A stretch of 40,435 nt of DNA from Daejeonella sp. JGW-45 (GTDB lineage Bacteria > Bacteroidota > Bacteroidia > Sphingobacteriales > Sphingobacteriaceae): positions 577,760-618,194 of the forward strand of contig NZ_JARKNC010000008.1 of the NCBI RefSeq assembly GCF_029360805.1. Reading direction: 5' to 3'. The notes beneath the pieces were generated by a model. It saw only the letters and a list, made by a program, of their open reading frames with translations, was not told where the DNA came from and did not search any database. A program made the translations under genes and the position numbers. Below, piece after piece: positions 26,955-34,013 of the stretch (within the stretch, counting starts at the first letter, position 1; each line of letters starts with the position of its first letter).

Positions 26955-27545
26955 TTATTTTACCCAAAGAATTAATATTACCAGGAGCGAGTCTGCAGGA
27001 GCATTTAAATTCTGACGCATAAAGCGGATTGCGTCAAGCATGTGGTTTTTAACCGTGCCTTTTGACAAATGTAAATGACAGGCTATTTGATCATAAGTCA
27101 TACCTTGCTCACGGCTTAAGCGGAATACAGCCTGACGCTGTTTTGGCAGTTTCTGCACCAGTGTATCAATGGTGTGCTTTAACTCCCGTAAATTAAGATT
27201 TTGATCACTCTCACTGTCGCTTGCTGCCTGTATCTCATACCACACCAATTCTTCCAGCTTCCTGTCTTTAGCTGCCGTTCTAAGAAAGTCAAGCGACTTA
27301 TTGCAGGCTACTTTGAAGATAAAGCCCTCGAAATTTTCAATTTCCGTAGCCAGATTACGGCTCAGCCAGAGCTTCATAAATACATCCATTACAATTTCTT
27401 CGGATGCTTCCCTGGATTTGGTTATTTTAAAGATATAGGCGAATAACTTATCTCTATAAATTTTAAATAAGGATTTCAACACGCTCTCATCGCCCTCAGC
27501 AAGAAGATGTAATAATTCTTTCGTATGTACGGTGTAAGACCTCAT
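26955..27545 (-). CDS. ECF RNA polymerase sigma factor, FecI-like
   Basis: A 196-residue sigma factor with region 2 (LFKIYRDKLFAYIFKITKS...EEIVMDVFMKLW) and region 4 (LPKQRQAVFRLSREQGMTY then IACHLHLSKGTVKNHM), separated by a short linker. It is the first gene of the sigma, FecR, SusC, SusD group and probably directs transcription of the transport genes. A TATATTTG (-7-like) lies only about 12 bases before the ATG, so the mRNA leader would be very short. The C-terminus ends in an unusual hydrophobic tail, LLVILILWVK, which might touch the membrane or FecR. Confidence 0.9.
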   Translation of the reverse strand: MRSYTVHTKELLHLLAEGDESVLKSLFKIYRDKLFAYIFKITKSREASEEIVMDVFMKLWLSRNLATEIENFEGFIFKVACNKSLDFLRTAAKDRKLEELVWYEIQAASDSESDQNLNLRELKHTIDTLVQKLPKQRQAVFRLSREQGMTYDQIACHLHLSKGTVKNHMLDAIRFMRQNLNAPADSLLVILILWVK

Positions 27546-27556
27546 CAGTACGTAAA

Positions 27557-27587
27557 CAAATATATAATATTAACATCATCATTCGAC
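27557..27587 (-). promoter_or_regulatory. Possible promoter of the sigma/FecR/Sus group
   Basis: Minus-strand TATATTTG (27564-27557) matches the Bacteroidota -7 element exactly. The -33 position at 19 bases reads TCG rather than TTG. The start codon at 27545 would lie within a few bases of the transcription start. Confidence 0.35.
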
Positions 27588-27639
27588 AGGCCCGATTCCA
27601 ATAAGTTGGAACAGCTAGTTAAAACTCTGGATAATTTTG

Positions 27640-28824
27640 ATGAAATTGATAATTAGTTTGTATTGCCTGCTGATAAGCACAACTGTCTATTCCCAAACGG
27701 GGATAGACAGTCTTCTGGCGCAGGTAAGCAGAAACAATAAGGCCATACAGGCCAACCGGGAATATCAACTCGCAAGAAAGGCCGAATTTAAAACCGGGCT
27801 TACACCCTATGATCCGAAAGTAGAGTACGATTATCTTTCAGGTACACCGGCAGGTGCGGGAAACCAGCGTGATTTTACAATTACTCAACAACTGGATTTC
27901 CCGACGGTTTACAGCAGTAAAAGAAAACTGTCAGATCAACAATCCATTCAATCCGATCTTCAGCATCGCGTCTTTACACTGGACATTTTGCTAAACGCGA
28001 AATTGGAGGCGCTGGAACTCATCTACCTCAACAAGCAGGCGGTTGAGCTAAAACGCAGGCTTGCCCGTACACAAGCTTTGGTTTCAGACTATCAAAAGAA
28101 ACTTGATAAGGGAGATGCGATTATTCTCGACGTAAATAAGGCGAAGTTACAGCTGCTGAATATTCAACAGGACGTGATGCTGAATGACAACACGATCAGA
28201 CAGACTCTTACACGGTTAAAAGAGCTTAACGGTGGTATGGATGTGACCCTTACAGATACAATCTATCCTATTGTCGCTCAAGTTCCTGACTTTAAAACGT
28301 TGGATAGCCTAATAGAAAAGAATGATCCTATTTTGCAAGTTTATGAACAGGAACAGCTCATCAGGCAGCAGCAGATAACCGTTCAAAAGCGGCTGAATCT
28401 TCCGAAGATCGAAACCGGATATCATTATCAGGGAATCCTTGGTCAGAGTTATAAAGGAGTTCATGGAGGAATTAGCATTCCACTTTGGGAAAATAAGAAC
28501 CGGATAAAAGCGGCAGAAGCAAACTTGAATTACGCCAACTTCAGTGCTATAAACCATCGATTAGAACATCAGCTTGAAAACAAACAGTATTTTGATCAGC
28601 TTGAGGTTCGCAAAAACGCAATGGCAGAATATCGTAGATTGCTTTCGTCTCTGAACAATGCGGTATTACTGGACAAAGCTCTTCAATACGGGCAAATCAC
28701 AATTATACAGTATGCACAAGACGAACGGTTTTATTTTGACTCTTATTCAAGATATTTACAACTTGAAGCAGAATATCATAAAGCTATTGCAAGGTTGTAC
28801 AAATTCAAACTTACGACCAATTAA
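27640..28824 (+). CDS. TolC-family outer-membrane efflux protein
   Basis: A 394-residue protein with a signal peptide (MKLIISLYCLLISTTVYSQ). The long helical repeats have TolC-like features, including DSLLAQVSRNNKAIQANRE at the start, FTITQQLDFP, a mirrored second half with DPILQVYEQEQ and GYHYQGILG, and a final helix with YGQITIIQYAQDERFYFD. It is most like the metal-efflux (CusC/CzcC) branch and would form the exit duct. The ATG at 27640 is used; a TTG precedes it at 27637. The MFS gene follows after 11 bases. No periplasmic adaptor or RND pump is encoded here, so its inner-membrane partner is uncertain. Confidence 0.8.
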   Translation: MKLIISLYCLLISTTVYSQTGIDSLLAQVSRNNKAIQANREYQLARKAEFKTGLTPYDPKVEYDYLSGTPAGAGNQRDFTITQQLDFPTVYSSKRKLSDQQSIQSDLQHRVFTLDILLNAKLEALELIYLNKQAVELKRRLARTQALVSDYQKKLDKGDAIILDVNKAKLQLLNIQQDVMLNDNTIRQTLTRLKELNGGMDVTLTDTIYPIVAQVPDFKTLDSLIEKNDPILQVYEQEQLIRQQQITVQKRLNLPKIETGYHYQGILGQSYKGVHGGISIPLWENKNRIKAAEANLNYANFSAINHRLEHQLENKQYFDQLEVRKNAMAEYRRLLSSLNNAVLLDKALQYGQITIIQYAQDERFYFDSYSRYLQLEAEYHKAIARLYKFKLTTN

Positions 28825-28835
28825 CCCATCTATTA

Positions 28836-30095
28836 ATGTCCCCCTCCTTATCTTTCAACCGAAACTGGCTAAAAGAGCTGGGCAGTTCATTTACCGTGCT
28901 CAGGAGCCGGGTATTTGCAACGCTTTTCTTTTCCCAGGCTATCAGCATGCTCGGCGATGCCTTTACTTGGCTGGGACTTGCTTTGCTGTCCTATCAGTTC
29001 GGGCCGGAGCGATCATCGGTTATCATGGCTACTGCGCTTACCTTACGTGTTACTGCATTTATAATCTTTTCCCCGTTGGCAGGCACTTTGGCAGACCGAT
29101 TGAGCCGAAAGAAGATTTTATACATCACGCATTTTCTGCGCATGGCGATCGTTGCCTGTTTTCCTTTCGTTACCGCTGAATGGCAAATTTACGGATTGGT
29201 GTTTTTGCTCAACGTGTTCAATGCCTTTTTTACGCCCACCTATCAATCGGTAATACCGCAGGTCAGTCCCAGCGGTCAATACCGGCAGGCAATCGGGCTA
29301 TCTACCGCGAGTTTTCAACTATTGGGAGTATTGGGCCCCGGACTGGCGGGAATTTTTGCCGTTTGGTTCGGCCCAAGAGAGATTTTTTACATCGATGCCC
29401 TTACGTTTATCATCGCGGCATTACTCATAGTTGCTTTACCAGCCGCGGCTATCAACAGGAACGGGAATCATGCACAGCCGGCTCTTACTGGCTGGCAGGA
29501 TGTGGCGAAAGGTATTAAACTACTGTTTGGCCAACCCCTAATCCGATTCGGCTTATTTATTGAGTTAGTTACCTCAATAGCCGGAGCACATATTCTGGTC
29601 AATTCTGTGGGATACGTGAAGTCAGGGCTCCGGCTAACGGATAGCCATTACGGGTGGGTCATGGGGGCCTTCGGCATAGGAGCTAGTGTGGCTGCCTTTA
29701 CAGCAGGAAGCCTTGATCGCACCAAAACACGCCGGGTATCCCTGATCGCTGGGGCAACACTGCTGGCTACAGCCATCTGTTTCACGAATTTTGTGGGATA
29801 CGAACTTATGCTGATATTGTGGGTATTTGCTGGGCTGGGGCAGAGTTTTGCTGAAATGCCGACCGAAACGCTGATCGGTGAAACTATCAGCAAAAATGAG
29901 CAGGGAAAAGTCTACGGGTCTCACTTCGCTTTTTCGCATTTATGGTGGGCTTTCGCCTACCCGATTGCGGGATTTGCAGGCAGCCACTACAAGGGATATG
30001 ACTTTTTGATTGGCGGTATAGTTTCATTAGTATTATTAGCCATGGTATTAGTCCTGTCAAACAGACGGGATCGTACCAAACTGAAAAAGTTATGA
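28836..30095 (+). CDS. Major facilitator superfamily exporter
   Basis: A 419-residue inner-membrane protein with about 12 helices. The loop between helices 2 and 3 has the MFS motif (GTLADRLSRKKIL, about 87-99). It resembles the EntS-type subgroup, with an opening FATLFFSQAISMLGDAFTWLGLALL and FNAFFTPTYQSVIPQV. It is probably a proton-driven exporter. Its stop overlaps the ATG of the ChrB-AraC gene by four bases (ATGA), so the two are translationally coupled. The TolC-family gene lies 11 bases upstream. The context suggests efflux of a toxic ion or small molecule sensed by the ChrB domain, but the substrate is not shown by the sequence. Confidence 0.8.
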   Translation: MSPSLSFNRNWLKELGSSFTVLRSRVFATLFFSQAISMLGDAFTWLGLALLSYQFGPERSSVIMATALTLRVTAFIIFSPLAGTLADRLSRKKILYITHFLRMAIVACFPFVTAEWQIYGLVFLLNVFNAFFTPTYQSVIPQVSPSGQYRQAIGLSTASFQLLGVLGPGLAGIFAVWFGPREIFYIDALTFIIAALLIVALPAAAINRNGNHAQPALTGWQDVAKGIKLLFGQPLIRFGLFIELVTSIAGAHILVNSVGYVKSGLRLTDSHYGWVMGAFGIGASVAAFTAGSLDRTKTRRVSLIAGATLLATAICFTNFVGYELMLILWVFAGLGQSFAEMPTETLIGETISKNEQGKVYGSHFAFSHLWWAFAYPIAGFAGSHYKGYDFLIGGIVSLVLLAMVLVLSNRRDRTKLKKL

Positions 30096-30952
30096 AATGG
30101 ATCACTAGAGAACATCCAAAAATAGATCGCATCGCCTGTCCCTGGTTGATCAAACGCTTTGTAGATGCAAATGCGGAAATTATTTACGTGCCATACGATC
30201 AGGTATTATTGATTGCTCAACAAACCGGTGCTATTCCTTTTGATTTACCCGGAGTAGAATATAGCCATTATGAGGATCAATGCACCTTCGATTACATTCT
30301 TAAAAAGCATCAGCTGAAAGATCCGGCTCTTCATCGCATCGCGGCCATAGTACGCGGAGCCGATACTGATCGTCACGATTTCGCTCCACAGGCTGCGGGG
30401 CTTGAAGCAATTTTTTCAGGATTAGCTTACAACAGTACGAGTGACCGGGATTTGCTGGACCTCGGACTAATTATTTATGACGGCCTTTATAGCTGGGCCC
30501 AACATCTGTTTAAAAAGAAGCATACTCAGGGAGATTCCGTCGAGCAGCTGTTACTACAGGTTTACCACCAATACTTAAAGCAAGAAAAAGGCAGCAGAAC
30601 CCCAGCCTGGGCGAAGTCGCTCAAAGAAATGATCCAGGATCAGTTGGATACCAACATGACTCTAAGCTTGCAGCAAGCATCCGAAGAATTGGAAATCAAC
30701 CCGGCTTATCTCTCACGCGAGTTTTCGAAGCATTTTGACAATCTTACGTTTGGCGATTATATGCGCAAGTTGCGGATCAAAAAAGCCTGTCAGCTAATGG
30801 AAGACAGTGATCACAACCTGACCGAAATAGCTTACCTAACAGGCTTTTCGGATCAGAGCCATTTCACGCGGATATTTAAAAAACAAACAGGTTTAAATCC
30901 AGCCACTTACAGAAAAAACCTTCAAAAAAGTAAAAAGGATTCTAAAAGTTAA
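30092..30952 (+). CDS. ChrB-domain/AraC fusion regulator
   Basis: A 286-residue two-part protein. Residues 1-135 match the C-terminal domain of chromate-resistance protein ChrB: WITREHPKIDRIACPWLIKR, YVPYDQV, PFDLPGVEYSHYEDQCTFD, LKDPALHRIAAIVRGAD and a late DLGLIIYDGL. Residues about 175-275 are an AraC DNA-binding domain with both helix-turn-helices (SLQQASEELEINPAYLSREF and IAYLTGFSDQSHFTRIFKK). ChrB is a chromate-responsive regulator in proteobacterial chr operons. Here its sensing part has been joined to a different DNA-binding domain. It overlaps the MFS gene by four bases and probably regulates the TolC-MFS-regulator operon. Confidence 0.8.
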   Translation: MKWITREHPKIDRIACPWLIKRFVDANAEIIYVPYDQVLLIAQQTGAIPFDLPGVEYSHYEDQCTFDYILKKHQLKDPALHRIAAIVRGADTDRHDFAPQAAGLEAIFSGLAYNSTSDRDLLDLGLIIYDGLYSWAQHLFKKKHTQGDSVEQLLLQVYHQYLKQEKGSRTPAWAKSLKEMIQDQLDTNMTLSLQQASEELEINPAYLSREFSKHFDNLTFGDYMRKLRIKKACQLMEDSDHNLTEIAYLTGFSDQSHFTRIFKKQTGLNPATYRKNLQKSKKDSKS

Positions 30953-31006
30953 GAACCTTCTATTTTATGTTTTCATGGGGTCGTAATCTTGTAGGAAGAT
31001 TATAAA

Positions 31007-31111
31007 ATGAAAATACATCAACCATTAAAGACAGCTACAATAAAGCTTTTGGCTTTAATAACAGCAACTATTTCGTTGCTGTGCCAAAAACACAATTGGA
31101 CTTTTTCCTAA
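31007..31111 (+). CDS. Possible 34-residue peptide (signal-peptide-like)
   Basis: An ATG at 31007 opens a 34-residue frame (MKIHQPLKTATIKLL... ending in NWTFS) whose first part looks like a signal peptide: Lys-rich start and a hydrophobic LLALITATISLLC stretch. It stops 20 bases before the DUF1259 ATG. It may be a leader peptide, the remnant of a broken secreted protein, or chance. Confidence 0.25.
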   Translation: MKIHQPLKTATIKLLALITATISLLCQKHNWTFS

Positions 31112-31131
31112 GAAGGGAAATCGCGATCTTT

Positions 31132-32142
31132 ATGAAAATAGACATTATGAAAAATAGCCCAATATCAGCATTATCAAGAAGAACATGGCTAAAAGCAAGC
31201 GCTCTGGCTATAGGTGCCAGCGTCATTGATGTAAAAACAGCCGACGCTTCCTTTCTTGAAATAGCAAAGAAAACACCTCCTTTGACGCAGCAGGAAATAA
31301 CTTCCATTGAGTCTGCCCTTGGGAAAAAAGGAACATACAAAGAGGCTGAAGCAACGCATACAACACCTCTGCCAAGAAACGATTTGAAAATTACTCTAAA
31401 AGGGGAAGCAGTACCTATACCATTCGGTTTTGGGGGCTGGGTTTCTATCAAAAAAACGTTAAACGGAAAATCAGCGGTATTAATGAGTGATTGTGTACTT
31501 CTGCAGGAAGAAGTGAATCCATTGATATCTGCCGCGCATGCAAATGGCTTGGAAGTAAGTGCAATACACAATCATTTCTTTTATGAAGAACCGCGGATAT
31601 TTTATATGCATGTTCATGGAATGGGCTCTCCTGAAGAACTCGCAAAAAAATATGCAAATGCAATAGCACAGACCAAAATTTCGCCTAAAAATCAACCCCC
31701 GGCAGGACCTCCCCCAGCCAGAATGGGAAGTGATATTTTCAACGTGACTCAACTTAACAGTATAGTGAAATATGAGGCAGCAGTAAATGGGCCAACCATA
31801 AAGTATACTATTGGAAGGGATGATCTAACCATAACCGCTATGGGAGCTGAAATGACTGCATCTATTGGCTTAAATTCCTGGGCTTCGTTTACAGGATCAA
31901 TGGACAAAGCTTACATAGCCGGTGATATTGCTATGCAGGAACATGAGGTCAATGCGGTGGTTAAGTCCCTTCGATCGAATAACATTGAAGTTGTTGCACT
32001 TCATAATCATATGCTAGGAGATAACCCCAGGATGATATTCCTTCACTATTTGGGTAGCGGGCCTGCAGCGACGTTGGCTCAAAGCTTCAGAAGTGCATTA
32101 AATCAATTGGGTAAAAGCAAGGGAATGAATATGATGCATTAA
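31132..32142 (+). CDS. DUF1259 (LppY/LpqO-like) tandem-domain exported protein
   Basis: A 336-residue protein with a Tat-like leader (SRRTWLKASALAIG). Two related domains follow. The first has SDCVLLQEEVNPLISAAHANG and AIHNHFFYEEPRIFYMH; the second has GDIAMQEHEVNAVVKSLRSN and ALHNHMLGDNPRMIFLH. The repeated HNH with the following E/D-x-PR suggests metal or ligand binding, but the family's activity is unknown. A start at 31147 (MKNSPIS) is equally possible. A GTG at 31081 would put too many residues before the leader. It is downstream of the ChrB-AraC gene but separated by about 180 bases, so it may have its own promoter. Its stop is 6 bases from the convergent radC-like stop. Confidence 0.7.
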   Translation: MKIDIMKNSPISALSRRTWLKASALAIGASVIDVKTADASFLEIAKKTPPLTQQEITSIESALGKKGTYKEAEATHTTPLPRNDLKITLKGEAVPIPFGFGGWVSIKKTLNGKSAVLMSDCVLLQEEVNPLISAAHANGLEVSAIHNHFFYEEPRIFYMHVHGMGSPEELAKKYANAIAQTKISPKNQPPAGPPPARMGSDIFNVTQLNSIVKYEAAVNGPTIKYTIGRDDLTITAMGAEMTASIGLNSWASFTGSMDKAYIAGDIAMQEHEVNAVVKSLRSNNIEVVALHNHMLGDNPRMIFLHYLGSGPAATLAQSFRSALNQLGKSKGMNMMH

Positions 32143-32148
32143 AAAGGG

Positions 32149-32619
32149 CTATATAAGCCCTTCATCAGAAAATGAGAAATAACCTTCTGCTGTGAGGATT
32201 ATGTGGTCTAACACAGCTATATCCAGGAAACTTCCAGCTTTACATAATTTAGCAGTTAACTGTTTATCTGCCTCGCTTGGTCGTAGATTACCCGAAGGAT
32301 GGTTATGGGCTAGAATAATTGAAGTAGCATTCCCTTTCAAAGCTGTGCTAAATATCACTTTGGGATCAGCAACTGTACCTACAATACCCCCGGTTGATAC
32401 TTCAAAGATTCCCAAAACCTTTTGAGCACGGTTCAACAGCATGATTTTAAATTGCTCAAGCATCTCGATACGAGTATTATCCCAGTGGCTTGCAAAACAT
32501 TCATAGACATCTTTAGAGGTTGATACCATAGGTCTTTGAGACGCTCTAATCTTTGGGATATAGCTTACAGTTATTTCAGCAACCTTGAACACTTCATTCA
32601 CATTTCTTACAGTTTCCAT
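32149..32619 (-). CDS. radC: RadC-family JAMM/MPN protein
   Basis: A 156-residue protein with the JAMM motif HNHPSGNLRPSEAD and the preceding family segment GIVGTVADPKVIFSTALKGNATSIILA, plus VLDHIILT after it. Such short RadC proteins are common in Bacteroidota mobile elements. Their biochemical role is unsettled, and a part in DNA processing after transfer is usually suggested. This one lacks the long N-terminal helix-hairpin-helix region of chromosomal RadC, in keeping with the mobile form. It is transcribed toward the DUF1259 gene. Confidence 0.85.
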   Translation of the reverse strand: METVRNVNEVFKVAEITVSYIPKIRASQRPMVSTSKDVYECFASHWDNTRIEMLEQFKIMLLNRAQKVLGIFEVSTGGIVGTVADPKVIFSTALKGNATSIILAHNHPSGNLRPSEADKQLTAKLCKAGSFLDIAVLDHIILTAEGYFSFSDEGLI

Positions 32620-32935
32620 AATTTCTTTGATTTAAGAGTTAAGAATTAATTATGGCGCTGTTCCGGCTGTAGAGCGGACTAAAGGCAAAGTGGAGATTAA
32701 AAAAATGTGGAGGCTCCGCGATAGCGGATACCCATTTTTTTAATACTACTTTGGCGGAGCGAACCTGTGTCCGCGATGGCCGAATTTCGTGCAAAATGAT
32801 TAATATTAATTCGGGAATTGGCTTGCAAAAATGATATTGTGGGATATACAAAGTATAAGACAATATTGCTTTCTTCATAGCAATATTGAATTGTTTCAAT
32901 TTTGATCATTTATTTGATGTTTAAAAAATAGGATT
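32620..32935. other. Intergenic region with small palindromes
   Basis: About 316 bases between radC and the membrane-anchored hypothetical gene. A hairpin TCCGC-GATA-GCGGA is followed by a T-run on the plus strand near 32725-32740, but there is no gene upstream that it would obviously terminate. Related GCGGA/CCGCGAT words recur through 32660-32785. No ORF is supported. Confidence 0.3.
32886..32916 (+). promoter_or_regulatory. Promoter candidate for the membrane-anchored cargo gene
   Basis: TTG (32886-32888), 20 bases, then TTTATTTG (32909-32916). This matches TTG-N19-21-TAnnTTTG with one mismatch in the -7 box. The ATG at 32936 lies 20 bases downstream. Confidence 0.4.
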
Positions 32936-33478
32936 ATGAACATTATCAAAGACCTGGAGAGCAAAATTATTGCAAACATTTGCGGCGATGAGGAAGATGA
33001 TAACCAGTTGGATTCATTGATTGAGGTTAATGCATGGTTTGAACCTACTACAAGTCAACAATGTAGCGAGCTTTCATGTGCTATTCAGAGTTTAATTACC
33101 AATAATAAAATCTGCGTAACGTTCGAACAAGAATCAAGTGACTATATTGTTGATGAAGCAGTTATCTATTCTGCCTTAATTGATAAAAAGCACCTATTTC
33201 TAAGATTCACTCAACTGTTCAAAGAGCAAATAATTCTTTGGAGAAAGTTATCTAGGGAATTGATAGAAAAGGAAAGAGAATTAGAACTGCAAACCATAAA
33301 AGACGTTCAGCATATCTACGAAAATAAAAAATCCATTAAGAATTCTATTGAGCGAGAAACGGGGACTAACTGGTTTCAGAAACTGTTGGGCTTTATTTTA
33401 TTTTTGGCTTTTTTGGTGTTTTGCGTGGTAGTCTTACTTCCAATTATATTAAACTTAATATTAACACCAATGCGTTAA
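32936..33478 (+). CDS. Hypothetical protein with coiled coil and C-terminal membrane anchor
   Basis: A 180-residue protein of unknown function. The first half is mixed and acidic (CGDEEDDNQLD, 16-26). Residues about 98-140 are Lys/Glu-rich and probably helical or coiled coil (LWRKLSRELIEKERELELQ). Residues about 150-176 form one strong hydrophobic helix, followed by a short tail, LTPMR. That suggests a tail-anchored protein with its bulk in the cytosol. It is the only plus-strand gene in the left half of the mobile element, with its own promoter candidate. It is cargo, and I do not recognise the family. Confidence 0.6.
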   Translation: MNIIKDLESKIIANICGDEEDDNQLDSLIEVNAWFEPTTSQQCSELSCAIQSLITNNKICVTFEQESSDYIVDEAVIYSALIDKKHLFLRFTQLFKEQIILWRKLSRELIEKERELELQTIKDVQHIYENKKSIKNSIERETGTNWFQKLLGFILFLAFLVFCVVVLLPIILNLILTPMR

Positions 33479-33534
33479 AAATCTGACAGCGGATTAAACA
33501 TGCAGTTCGAAGATAATAATTGCAATTTTTATTT

Positions 33535-33972
33535 TCACTTTAATTCTTCAGCATTATTTAAGTCACTTTTTCTTATTAAAAATGGTGCATTCTCTAATTT
33601 TAAATATCTCATTAAACTTATTCTGTGCTGCCCATCCAAGACCTTCCAATACACATTCTTAATATAAACGATTTCGGGTGGTATTATCTTCTCACCACTT
33701 TCAATAAATTCTATTAAACTTACCGTAAAGTGATCTAGAAATAAGGTATTTTGAGGGAATCGCTTTTCGCCATCATGTTCAAGTTGTTGTACGACTTTAT
33801 TCACATTTAAATATAAAACCTCATAATCCTCAATATTACTTGAAAATTCCGTTCTAAGTTTATGCATTGGCATTTGGGAAATTGAATTTGTAAATCTCAT
33901 TTCTAAATTGAATTCACCTGCAATTATTTTATCCTCATAATATTTAATTTTTGACTCTATCCCTATATCCAT
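33535..33972 (-). CDS. Small ParB/DGQHR-like protein
   Basis: A 145-residue protein. Its C-terminal part contains VYWKVLDGQHRISLMRYL (108-125) followed by LENAPFLI. This is the DGxHR core of the ParB/sulfiredoxin-like fold, seen in ParB nucleases and DGQHR-domain proteins of DNA-modification systems. The N-terminal half is unassigned. There is no HTH domain, so it is not a complete partition ParB. It lies downstream of the coupling protein gene on the same strand, 41 bases after that stop. It may regulate the element or belong to a defence or anti-defence cargo; neither is shown. Confidence 0.55.
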   Translation of the reverse strand: MDIGIESKIKYYEDKIIAGEFNLEMRFTNSISQMPMHKLRTEFSSNIEDYEVLYLNVNKVVQQLEHDGEKRFPQNTLFLDHFTVSLIEFIESGEKIIPPEIVYIKNVYWKVLDGQHRISLMRYLKLENAPFLIRKSDLNNAEELK

Positions 33973-34013
33973 ACAATAGATTAATATTTAATATAAAATA
34001 CAAAACTTTCCAA

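Noticed and set aside
27606-27639. TTG-N23-TAATTTTG promoter match directly before the TolC-family gene
   Set aside because: The -7 box touches the ATG at 27640, so transcription would begin inside the signal peptide codons, and the spacing is too long.
32100-32160. Left attachment site as a copy of the tRNA-Leu 3' end
   Set aside because: No match to GGTACCCAGCGCCGG or the T-arm was seen near the radC end, so the left boundary is left open.
32725-32740. TCCGC-GATA-GCGGA hairpin with T-run as a terminator
   Set aside because: No plus-strand gene lies close upstream, so there is nothing for it to end.
33535-33972. Partition protein ParB of a plasmid
   Set aside because: Only the DGQHR core is present, with no HTH domain and no ParA gene nearby.
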